In this document: positions 46,395-57,474 of the stretch, piece by piece | Position numbering within the stretch: the first letter of the stretch is position 1 | Layout of the letters: each line of letters opens with the position of its first letter | Origin: Synanceia verrucosa | Lineage: Eukaryota > Chordata > Actinopteri > Perciformes > Synanceiidae | Reading direction: 5' to 3' | DNA: 64,000 nt | Assembly (NCBI GenBank): GCA_029721515.1 | Contig: CM056563.1 | Coordinates: 7,197,454-7,261,453, forward strand | Notes under the pieces: model-generated | Databases searched by the model: none | What the model was told of the DNA's origin: nothing | What the model saw: the letters and a program-made list of their open reading frames with translations, nothing else | Position numbers and translations under genes: made by a program

Positions 46395-46530
46395 AGCATC
46401 CACCCATCCATCCATTATCTACCGCTTATCCTCATCGTGGGGGGGCTGGAGCCTATCCCAGCTGTCTTAGGGCAAAAGGCTGAGTACACCCTGGACAAGT
46501 CTCCACCTCATCGCAGGGCTGTTGGGCAGC
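46395..46530 (-). mobile_element. SINE tail fragment, minus
   Basis: 'catccatccattatctaccg' followed by 'ctggagcctatcccagctg' and 'acaccctggacaagtctcca' is the inverse of the 3' end of the SINE at 22833-23202, tail included. Confidence 0.7.
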
Positions 46531-49500
46531 ATGTAAGTTGTATCTAGCTGTGTTGTATCTAGTTATGATTTAACCTGGCTGACAAACACCTGGTATTAAT
46601 GTCTCCAGTGTCCATGTTGAGATCTAACTGCTCAGTCTGAAAGGGCTGAGAGCAGCTGCCACGATTCAATATGCAGTACATCAAAGTTCTAATGCAATTC
46701 TAAATAGATAAATAAAGATAAACAATCTGTTGCCAAATGTCACATCAGTTTTCTTCTCTAATTATAGCAGGATGACAGTCACAACACACACAACAACAGA
46801 TTGTAAATAATAACCATGAGAGGCACAACGGATCATAGCATATCTGTGATCAGTATGATCCCTGAGATACAATCCAAACTGTACATTTTGTGATACTTTG
46901 CACCTCAAATAGTACCAGAGGCTCACTTATACTAGTGCACATATCACATACATTATGAATAACAGTCATGTAGCTGTGTTATTATCTGCTTTTCCAGACA
47001 CAGACGAATTTTCAGGTTGCTTTGAAGTTGTCTTCAAGCAAAATACTGATTCAGATATTTATTAGTAGGGCAGACTTGCACTCGTTTGATCTCAACTTTG
47101 TAATTCATGATTTTTTTCTTAAAAAAGTCTTACTTTTTTAAGAGCAATTAAATGTGTATTCCATGTCTGAAATATGTTTTCGTATCCCTTGGTGTAGAAA
47201 GTGATGCTTTGGAGAAGCACTATTGAACTATTCATTTATAGAAGTGCATGAAAAGTCCTAGGACAGCGTAAAATCCAGTCCCTGAGAAACACCATATCTA
47301 ATTAGACCAAAAAAAAAGCCTTAATGTTGTTTGTATGGTTGCACTACGGCATGCTACATTTCCTTCACTCTGGTCCAGCTGTGATTATGTAATGTTTTTC
47401 CTTGGACAACTATAACACCACACCATGCAGAATATAGCCACGACTTGCCCTGAAAGCACTTTGACGATTTAATGACTGGTACCCATTTATCTCAAAGAAC
47501 ACCCCACACAGCAGCACCTTTTACACCGGAGATTCCAGTCTAGCATAGTTTCACAACCAATGAGCTGAACCAACCTGCACTGTCAGACACACATCCAAAG
47601 CTCTTGCCAAACCAAGACTGCACTGCTGTATTACAGCTCAGGCACTTGACATGAATATGCAAAAAGTTTGGTCTGAGCTATTTATATAAAAGAAAAAATT
47701 GGATCTGGAGAAATGCTGAAGGGAACTTGAGCTTGAAAGAGACCTTGAAACATGACGAAGCTCCAGGGAGCCCTTTTCCCTTCAGCAACCAGCAACAAAT
47801 TAATTACTCTATGCTCCCTCAATGAAGAGGACAAGTAGAGACTGTAGGAGCTGAGAGATGACGAGCCTTATCTTTGGTAGCTGAATAGTTATTAGTGTGT
47901 AGTGAGAAGCCCTATTGAGCTGCTTGAAGCCATCCACACAGACAGGGAAGCTAACAAAGAACCATATGCTTTCAAACCTGTTTGCACCTTCAGAAAGACA
48001 TCATGTCCTCAGCTTGTAGACCTATGTCTTTTATTCCTTGTCAATAAAGGACGCTTTATGTTTGTGATGTGTTTCTTACTGTTGTTCTGTCCTGTAATAG
48101 TACAGACAAGGCTAGGTGTGAGCAGGGACAGTGAAATAGCTCTGTATTAAGAAAATGTAACCTCTGTCACAGCTTTCCTTTACTGGTGTGCCTGAACATG
48201 TTGTGGTGTACTGTACTGTTGAGCATCACTGTATGGCAAAGAAGGACTTGTCTCTCTGTATATGTCTGGGCCACAGCAAAACAGCGATTTAAGGGATTCC
48301 TATTGTGATTATTTGTTTGAAGTGTTTAGCTTCACAATACATATTTTTCAACTAGCAATGTTCTTCCAGCCGACAACAGAATGGTACATGTTATGTGTGG
48401 GAGCCAATTAACACGCTCAGTTATAAGTAGGAACCAAGCTCCGGGGGTTCAGTTGCCACCCGGAAGGTTAAACAGTTTTTGACAACATCCTCACCTGATC
48501 GCATATCAGAGCAGCTAAGTGCTGCAGTTTGTAAAATGTGATTTCACAATGGTGGAAAGCAATCATTTGTGGCGTAATCAACTTGTATGGAATAAATGGA
48601 CCGAGTGTTCAAGTGACAACAGTGGTGGACTTTAATTCATTGAACCAGGGTAAAGTGCATCAACTTAACTTCTGTGGTGGAGTAGCTCAGTGGCTTAAAG
48701 TGTGTGGCTTAGACTCTACATTATGTTTTAAACTATGAAAAGGAATTGTAGGCCTGGTAGGGAGATGGTAGTCTCTGATGCCAGAGAATGAACGGCATGT
48801 CTGCAGACAGGAGCGGCCGATGATGACAACACTACCTGTTATGAACACTGGGCTGTGCAACAGAAGCTCCTGATGACTATCTGTGAGCTCCAGTCATCTT
48901 CGATGAAGTTTGTAAAACTTTCCAGATGCCTGCCTAGAAAATCCTGGCCAGAGAAGGAGGGGGAAAACATTTGAACTGCATTCAATATCTATGCTCTAGT
49001 CTGTGTTCTATGTAAAAGTTTTCTGGGCTTTACTGTAACTTGTATAACATGTCTTTAGATATTAATAATATATAGATATTAGATATTAGTCTAGATATTT
49101 AGATATTAATATATATGACGTGTATGAAGAGCAGTAGATGATCTCTAACATATAGAGGTGTCTTGATTTCAACTGTACATCAAAATGAATTCATTAAATC
49201 ATTAAAATGAAGGGCTGGTGATGGTCACACATACACACCAAATTTTGCTGCAAGACTAAAATATGCATAATCTCATAAAAGGTTGACACCCTTTTGAGTT
49301 TTTTAACAATGAGAATCAATGTAGACAAGTACTGCTGAAGTACTGAGGTGGGTCACTCAGATAGTGATATTGAAAAGATGCAGCTTTTTATTGTTGTGTT
49401 CCAAATTTTGAAACTTTCTAAATGAGAAGGGAGGTTAGGTGTTTTTGAAGAACAACAGTTATCAACCCATAAAACTAATGATCTCTTGATCTTTACAAAT

Positions 49501-50404
49501 CCAGACTCCATAGTCTAACAATGTTTTTTTAATAAAATTAAATTAAGACCTTTAAAATGAAAGTTTGACTGAATAATGGATTTGGAGAATGGTGACACAC
49601 CTGCTGACGTCGCTCTGACAACATATTGCTGATTAGATTTACTGGCTGGCTGTATTGGTTTTGTGAAGAATGCAGTGTTTTAGACATCTAGAGGTCTTGG
49701 ATGAAATACAGATTGGGAAAACTTGCAGGTAAGGGCATCGTCTGTGCTACATAAATCACATGACCTATATTTGTACCACATAAACCTGTCTGAGACCAGA
49801 CCATGTGGAGTAATTTCTGTCTTTGTTGCTTTCACAAGGACACCCTCACTTAAGAGGTAAGAGATACTGTAGAGCAAACAAAAAAAGTCTTGAAACGTGC
49901 AGCACAGTAAATGTCCTGCGCTCCAGTGTTTGCAAAGCAAATCCCTTCTCTTTGCTTTGCTGCGTTTGTGAGTGCTCACGGCACAACCGGAAAGAAAGTC
50001 AACAGAGTTTCCCATCGGTAAGCTTCAGTGGGTGGCACTAAACTGTCATTAACCACATCAGGGAGACTTCTCTTTTGTTTCTGCTTGCAGTGGTTTCACC
50101 ACTAAGCTGATTATATGTAAGGCTTTTGGAGACATGTTTATTAATGCCAATAATGCTGTTTGGATTAGGAAGGAATCCAAATCAGCTGCTCCGTTTTGCT
50201 GTTAGTCATTCTGGGACCTGTCTCTGTTTGATGTGTCAGAAGACTGAGGTAGTCCACACCGTCACCGTCTGTGGCTCTTTGTGTAAACAACCAACAGAAA
50301 CCCGCTCGGCATCATGTTCAGAAAGAGTGGGTTACATGAGGATGAAGCTTCAGGCTTGTTTTTATAAATCATAGATGAAATGATAATAATGTGATGCTCT
50401 TCCA
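46531..50404. other. 3.9-kb stretch without recognised elements
   Basis: AT-rich low complexity at 49055-49120. A 111-codon minus-strand frame at 49680-50015 and an 82-codon plus frame at 47902-48150 are unrecognised. Confidence 0.4.
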
Positions 50405-50466
50405 ACGCTGTAGATACCGAATTTCCCAAGCTAGGATCAATAAAATAATTCTATTCTATTCTATTT
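50405..50466 (+). repeat. Non-LTR element tail with (ATTCT)n
   Basis: 'aatttcccaagctaggatca' then 'ataaaataattctattctatt' resembles the short-repeat-tailed 3' ends of teleost non-LTR elements. No body upstream recognised. Confidence 0.4.
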
Positions 50467-52484
50467 CTTAATGTCACAGGGGGGTCAAAAACCAGGGTCA
50501 ACTGCAGTAATCCATGATGATATCTTCCTCATATACTGCTAACGAAAATGATGACAGGTACAAAACACTGGGCAAATTACCATCCATTCAGACAGACAGT
50601 ATATGTATGATATACAGTATATGTAAACAGACACCATTAGCACTGTGATGGTAAAAACATGTAATTTATGTGAAGGACTTCACTTACACATAGCAAACAT
50701 GTCTTTGTTTTAATTGAACTAATTCACTGAACTAACTAAATGAATTCATTTAGGTCATCCCAGAAAGTGCAGGCTGCCTGCTGTGGCATTTGTTGATGTG
50801 GACACAAGTAAATGACAGATTAACTTGAGTCTGCAAGGATGAAAAGACTCTGCAGGAGTCCAGTGTTTGCCTGACATCTGGACTGACGGGACACACAGAA
50901 TATGCTAAACAAAGTTTGACAATGGAGTAGAAGGGATTTGTGCTGAGTCAATCAGTGCAGAGAGAAACTGTGACAGCATCAAAGTCCTTGGCTCCCTGTG
51001 CAATATGGCAGCTCTCAAGATGAAAAAGATAACACTCCGAACACACTCTTCAGCAACTTGTGTTTTTAGTTTAATTGATTTATTTATTTATTTTAAAATT
51101 TGGTCTGCTTTAATTTGTGAGCTGTGAAACCAAACCACTCTAAATAAAAAATGAACCCAAAGAGCTAAACGGACTATGGTTTTTAAGAGCGCCCTTATAC
51201 GCCGGTCCCAAGAAATATATCAGGGCGACTCTGTAAAAGTAGTTAGAAATTTAGTCTTAAAACACCATAAATCCAAGGTTTATATCCATAAGCAAACTAC
51301 ATTTAGCTACATTAAATTCTCTTTAAAAAACAAGGCAGTGCTGTTATCAGCAATAAACCAGTAATAATTAGACACAATGAAAAGTAAAAGCTCCAAGCAG
51401 ATGTGTTTTATCAAATTCATTTCAGTAAATCCTCATGTTTCAATACCTTTCCGAGTGGTGAGCTGCCTTCAGCAAATGATGCATTCAGTCTGATCAAAAA
51501 GGCTTGACGTTTGATGATTAACTCACAAGCTAGAATGCAATTCATGTTCATTATGTTTCCTCTGCTTCACAATTTTTCATATTTCATATATTTAAATTGT
51601 TTTGGTGCAATACAGTTTTCTATGATTTATCAAAAAAAAAAAACTGTCAATCTACAGTGGAAAACATGCCCCCAAAATGGGAAGAAAACAAACTAATAAA
51701 GGAAATCAATCACTTCAATCATAAAAAAAATGCTCCATCAATCTGATTCAATAAATTCATGATAAACCCATAATTTGCAACAAAACAAATACATCATACA
51801 TCACATAGTTAAAAAGCTACTAGCGATGCCAATTTCCCTTCAGCAGCAGAAACAATAACACACAGCAGTCTCGAGGCATGTACTTCATGTTTCTAACTAG
51901 GGCTGTGATGATATGGATTTTTTATTACCGTGGTGACAGAAAACCCAATCAACGCGGTATGGCAGTTTACCCCCGCCCCCCGTTACCTGCCGCAATCCCA
52001 CTACTTCTGCCACTCCCGCTGTCCTCCATGATCATGGCACTCCCGCTACCTCTGTGATCACGGCAACCCCACCCATCACTCCTCTGGCATTACATGTGCA
52101 CGAATTGGCGACAGTGTTCAGCTTTGTAACATGATTTGCGGCTATTGTTGAATAAAATAAAGTCAACAGAGCAGCGTAAACAACTATGAACAGTAGGCAT
52201 CACATGACCGCAGTGTTGTGGTGATGCGGTTATCGCCTCAACCCTTTTTCTAACTGCTAAGTCTGTCAGCAAACATCAATAAGCCTAGGTATCATTCAAA
52301 ATTTTTCACAGATGCTAATTTCTGCACCTTTGTTTTGATTCCAGAGCGATATTTTTTTCAATACCTCACACTGTTATTTTTGTGTTATTTCAGCTTTAAT
52401 CACGGTTATCATCAATATTAATCATTTTATTATGAGTAGTACTGGTAGTAGCAGCAGTAGTAGCAGCAGTAGCTCTGTTAGTAT
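50467..52484. other. Non-coding with a hAT-like end
   Basis: 'ctagggctgtgatgatatgg' at 51898 looks like a hAT left end, followed by C-rich 'cccccgccccccg' at 51971-51983. Trinucleotide AGT/AGC-rich tract at 52440-52472. A long A-run near 51630. Confidence 0.4.
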
Positions 52485-53060
52485 TTTATGATTTCAAATC
52501 AATAATTTATTTTTGTGTAATTTGGGCTTTATCATGGTAGACATACTAGATGATGGTCTGATGATGATCAACAGTCACAGGCTGCTACTGGTTCCTCTTT
52601 AGGACCCTGGGGAGTGAGAGCTTGCCTTATGGTGTGTTCACTGGAAGTCAGAACTTGGAGCTCAGATCATCTTAACCTCAAAGTTTAGTGCTCCCAGCTC
52701 TTCCAGCCTTACAGACGTACAACAAAACATGCAGCTACTGTTTACATCAGTAGCAGATAGCATGAATTCTATGTCTGGTTGGTGAGATTAATCTGACTTT
52801 CTGAAGTGGAGATCTGACTTCACGGAGGTTCTGATTTAAATTCTGACTTGGAGCTTGGAAATTCCACCATTTTTGTACAACTTGAACAAACCAGCAGTCA
52901 AAACACAAACACCAGGCTTCCAATGATGCTGCAATAATATCAATCCTGTTTCATTGCTGATGTTTGTTTCCTTATGCTGGAAAGTGGGGGGACAGAGTGT
53001 CTCTATGAATCTGAAGGGGACATGTCCTCTGTCCATAGAGCCAACTGAGAGCATGGTTCA
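52485..53060 (-). repeat. Foldback-family copy C (core plus one arm)
   Basis: The left part duplicates 8627-8900. The right part in inverse ('agcataaggaaacaaacat', 'ggacatgtccccttcagat') matches the arm at 12030-12130. This copy therefore links the other two and shows that they share one ancestor element. Confidence 0.7.
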
Positions 53061-53913
53061 CAGACACGTAAGCATCAGACTTTGGCACCAAAAAATTATT
53101 CATTACCTGATAATATCTGAGCTTTTAGGTAGGTACTGTATCAGTAGCATCTTTCTGACCTGTGTGAGTCACTAAAGATGATAAAAAAAAAGCACTTCAA
53201 TATGTGCTTTTCTCTGCAAACCGCAAACGTGGGTGAAAATGGTGTTGCAGCAGCAATTGAGAAAACACAAGACCTTTTTCCAATTTCCTGTAAATATGTA
53301 TTCAGCCACTCATGTTGGATATTGCTTCTCTGTCATTCTACAGAAATCCCCTTCTGAAAATCTCTCCTCCCTGGCTTAAACCTCTGCTTTTATGGCCAGC
53401 ACAGGTTGTCAATCACAAAACACCTGCAGGCAACCACACACGCACACACACACACGCACACACACCTCCGTGTTCTGCTCAAAAAAGCTACCACCATCAC
53501 CTCTGAAGCTAATAATCCTGTGGCCCTGCTAACCCACCACAGTCTAATATGGCAGCACAATTTGGGAGACTGAAGCCTGTTTACCTGCTTTTTTTTTTTA
53601 TTGAGTTTACAGCTCAACGGGGCTGTTCACAGACCAGCAGAGCAGTTTAAGAGATATCCTGTTATGAATTCAAGAGTTGGATGAGTAAACATTTAGACCT
53701 GTTGTTCAGGTGAGATAAAAAGTAGCGTGTTTACTGATCCTTTATAGGGCTAGATTGGATGACTTCTGAATGTCTTGATTTTGTTCATTTAAATTCAGAT
53801 TAAAGTGAGACATAAAAAGATAAATAAAACATCACTCCGTCCTCAGAAATACAATTATCTTTTGTTTACTTTTACTATAAGAAGCTACCATATTCGCTGA
53901 GTCACCATTTAAT
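53061..53913. other. Non-coding spacer
   Basis: Contains the CA microsatellite below and a T-run at 53590-53600. Nothing else recognised. Confidence 0.5.
53437..53465. repeat. (CA)n microsatellite
   Basis: About 14 CA units with G interruptions. Confidence 0.9.
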
Positions 53914-54365
53914 TGGGGATCCACCAATCTACTTTTTCCACTTACAATACCGATACCTAAGGTTTAGTACGGCCCGATACTGACGCGATACCAATACAGA
54001 CAAGCAGCGCTGAAGTACCTAACAATGGCTCATGCATCAGACTTGACTTAAACATTTCTAATTTTTTAATCAATTAAACAGATATAAATGAACTGAATTA
54101 CTTATTTACTACTATTCTACTTGGACAAACTGCCCAGAATGCATTGCCAGAGATGTGATAAGGTGATGAACAGAACGCCACACAAGATGAGTGTTAGTAT
54201 TATTCAAAATTTTGATGCCAATATTTTAATTTCTACTACAAATGGACATCGGCTCCAATTAACAGTTATTAGCCTGCTTGACTACTAATAATCAGCCCTG
54301 AAAAAAACATATCGGTCTATATCACTAATCGGAACCGATATCAATATCGGATTGGTGCATCCCTA
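53914..54365. mobile_element. hAT-type MITE
   Basis: The right end, read inward, is TAGGGATGCACCAATCCGAT. The left end is a decayed TGGGGATCCACCAATC. Flanks catttaat (53906-53913) and tattcaat (54366-54373) agree at 6 of 8. The interior shares text with 45972-46300. Non-coding. Confidence 0.65.
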
Positions 54366-54373
54366 TATTCAAT

Positions 54374-56067
54374 TAGGTTTTGTTTATTCATAACAATATC
54401 CACAAGGTACAGTAGGCTGGACATCATTGTGTATTTACGTGTTATCCAGACTGAAGTGGACCATTTATAGCAAATACACAACCTGCAAGTGACATGTAAC
54501 ACAACAGAAAAGAGACACAGATGCAAAAACAGCTGAACTGGTCAGGTTTCATGTGGGTATGAGTGTGTGACAATTTGAACCATTAATCTTTATTTAACTT
54601 TTGTTTACACTGACAAAGCTAACATGGTGATGACTTCCAGGTATACAGTTTACTGTTTACTATTCTTAGTGTGTGAGCATGCTAATAATATAAGCAGCAA
54701 AAAAAACCCTCCCTCATTAACTGCCTCCTCATACAAAACACTGGTTGTCCTCAATGTATCATTATTATCATTATTATTATTATTATTATAAATTATTAAT
54801 AATGCTTTCCATCCTTGCAGCACATACATAACACCAAGAGGTGATTGAAAAAATGATCAACATGCTCCAGACTGACAAGGTCCTAGTTTAACCAACAAGT
54901 GCATTTCATGGCAAAAGCACCTAATTTATTGCCATGCATATTTCACCCGGGTGGACAGCGTAAAATGGAGCAGTAACTATGTCACCACTTGTGAATAACG
55001 GCTCCTTTGAATACTTTAAATCAAGAAATTAATTGCAGCACTCGTAGCCCTTACTCTGACTCAGTTAGCTCTCTATCAACGAGGGTCAAGCAATTAGACC
55101 GTGGTGGAGTTAATCTGTCCTCCATGATTTAACCAAAATCTAAGTTCCCTTCTCACACACAGGCAGGCAGACCACATGGTGCTAGCTTATGGTATCCCAT
55201 AACCCTGAGATACAATGCTTATTAAAGAAATAAGCAGAGCACAGGCGAAATGAACGGTGTGATGGAGGGCTGCTGTTTCCAAAAAGATCAATCTGTGTTT
55301 GCATCAAAAATATCGTCTGTTCATCAGACTGAATTCCATTATACACCTGGGACTGTGGGTGGGATTTTAAAAGAGGAGACTCAGCTCCTCCTCCTGTTAC
55401 AACAGTCTGGGGCTCCATCTGATTCGGCCATTAGTCTTTCACAGCTTCTCACACAAGGAAGTTTAGATATTGTTTTTTCATAACAGAAAACTTAAAACTC
55501 AAAGTTTCAAAGACAAGCTGGATTTTCTTTTTTTTTTTCAGGGCCGATAAAACAAGGACTAGCAAAGAAAAGAAACTCTGAGCAAAAGAAGACACATGCC
55601 ATGATAAATTAAACAACACACTGAACATGGCACACAACAGTGAAACAAATTATACTCTATATATACACCAAGGGAATCCACATCTACAATAATAGACCTT
55701 GACAGCTTTGGTCCAACAGCTACAGTATGTGCCACAGGAGGGCTGAAGTCATCAAGAGTCTACTCACCTTTACTCAGTCGTATTCTTGTTTTTTTTTTGT
55801 AAACATGTGGGTGTACATAGGACAATTCATCCCACGTCCTCTGCTGTCGTCCAGTGTGACAGACTCTTTGGATGACAGAGATGTCAGCATCCCGATAAGA
55901 GATGCTCTGTGGAGCACCAGGATATTATAACTGAACTGGGACCAGGACACATGCTTTTACCTACTCTGACTGTGGAAATCTGATGTTTGCACAAGGCAAA
56001 ACAGGAAGAACATGAGACCAGGCTTCGGCGTTAAGGTTTTTTCCTACTTCTCAAGTCTACTTGCCCC
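54374..56067. other. Non-coding, possible conserved element
   Basis: 54960-55140 is non-repetitive, with 'gaaattaattgcagcac' and 'caagcaattagaccg', a composition typical of regulatory elements; inference only. T-runs at 55527 and 55788. Confidence 0.35.
54759..54790. repeat. (ATT)n microsatellite
   Basis: About ten ATT units with C interruptions. Confidence 0.9.
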
Positions 56068-56075
56068 ATCTAAAT

Positions 56076-56830
56076 TAGAGATGCACCGATCAATCGGCCG
56101 CCGATTTAAAAAGCCAATTTTATATCTAATCGACCCCAACCGGTGACCGGCCAATCACTGTCGAAATTTGCCGATTTTCCCCGAGCAAACTGACCGCATG
56201 CGCGTCACGCACTGCGTATCAGCTCAGATCAAAAAAGCTAAAAACTAGCAAGACTCAGGAAGAAAACGTGGGTGATATGGACTTATTTCACTGTGTGCCA
56301 GAGCGACCCAAAACACGCTGTTTGTAAGTCAAAAGTCAGCCGTGGAGGATCAACGCCTAAGACATTTGGAACAACAAACTTAATACGCCACTTGGAAAAG
56401 AAGCACCCAGGCTTGTTTAGCAAATATAAGGACGACACTACTGCTAAGAGGAGGGATGCAGCAGAGTCGCAGCAACCACAACAACCCTCCGCCGTGGACT
56501 GAATGTTATGGTCAGTGTTGAAAATAAATCTGCTCAGGAGGCACTGTTGAAGGTTTTATTCTTGAAAAGGGGGGTTATGATAGCATATAGCCTACCATTA
56601 GTTGTGGTTTTAATTGCAGTTATATAAGCAAAAATGTTGTCTGGGAGAGGGGTACTTGTATTAAATTTGGGAAAGGGTACTCAAGCCAAACAAATATGGT
56701 GTCTATTATATGATTATAATTATTTCTTAGATAGAAAATCGGTATCAGAAAAAACGGTTTTGGAAGGTCAGACCTCCTTTAAAACCGGAAATCGGTATCG
56801 CCCACGAATTTTGCAATCGGTGCATCTCTA
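56076..56830 (+). mobile_element. hAT element deletion derivative with BED finger
   Basis: Starts TAGAGATGCACCGATCAATC and ends in the inverse 'gattgnnnnaatcggtgcatctcta'-like terminus, GATTGCACC-type with small differences; the last 13 bp CGGTGCATCTCTA mirror the start. Target duplications atctaaat (56068-56075) and atctgaat (56831-56838) agree at 7 of 8. It keeps the N-terminal end of a hAT transposase but not the catalytic domain. Confidence 0.85.
56272..56502 (+). pseudogene. hAT transposase BED zinc-finger remnant
   Basis: BED fingers bind transposon ends. The frame gives WTYFTVCQSDPKHAVCKSK, then the family signature VSRGGSTPKTFGTTNLIRHL and EKKHP. The histidine pair (HLEKKH) is intact. 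The usual C-x-x-C before the VSRGG segment has only its first cysteine, so the finger probably lacks one zinc ligand. The frame is already open upstream of the assigned start ('RKKTW'), so the true start is uncertain. It stops soon after a glutamine-rich stretch (QQPQQPSAVD) and the rest of the transposase is absent. Confidence 0.75.
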
Positions 56831-57394
56831 ATCTGAATTCTTTCTTGCCCTGCCTAAGAGGTTATTTTTTTTGCTGTGTGGCGTATACTTTGGCTCATGA
56901 TTTATATTTTACTAAAATCCATTTCCTGATGACTGTATACAACGCTTCTTCCTTGAGAAAGCAGTATTTATTGTTATTTCACATTTGATCAACAGCAGTT
57001 CCACCCTCCGTGCTCTGTCTGACCAGGTGAACCACCTGATGATCAGTGTGCCAGTTCATACTTAAAATGAACTAGCCCAGAGTTCAGGGACCCTGGAGAC
57101 TAAAGTGGGTTTGAAGTGGGAGAGCTCGCTCACTGAGCAGGAGAGCAAATAAATGAAAAAAAAAATAAATAAATCTCTTCAAGTTTTAGGTAAGGAGTAT
57201 AAAAATGACTTAATCAGCCTAACAATGTTTTATGTCTGTTTATAAAATGTGAACCATCCACAGATAAGCATAGCATAGTGCTGTCTAGAGCAGCAGCTCC
57301 TGAACTTTTTCTGTCTTTGAATGCTCCACACCTCCTTCCTTACAGGACCAGGCCCAAACCCAAAAACACACAAACAGGGGTGTCCGAGTACTCA

Positions 57395-57396
<2 letters not shown>

Positions 57397-57472
<76 letters not shown>
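57397..57472. repeat. (CT)n(CA)n compound microsatellite
   Basis: About 16 CT units (57397-57429) directly followed by about 21 CA units (57430-57472). Open frames across it on both strands are artefacts. Confidence 0.95.

Positions 57473-57474
<2 letters not shown>

Noticed and set aside
48672..48720. tRNA-like start ('gtggagtagctcagtggctt')
   Set aside because: No cloverleaf and no B box follow at the right distance.
49676..49728. Plus-strand 53-bp exon candidate ending at an ideal donor (cag followed by gtaagg)
   Set aside because: A single perfect donor is expected by chance at least once in a window this size, the acceptor is weak, the reading is too short to judge, and a longer unrelated frame lies on the other strand.
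49680..50015. 111-codon minus-strand frame as a gene
   Set aside because: No recognised domain and no supporting context; length is within chance for the number of frames examined.
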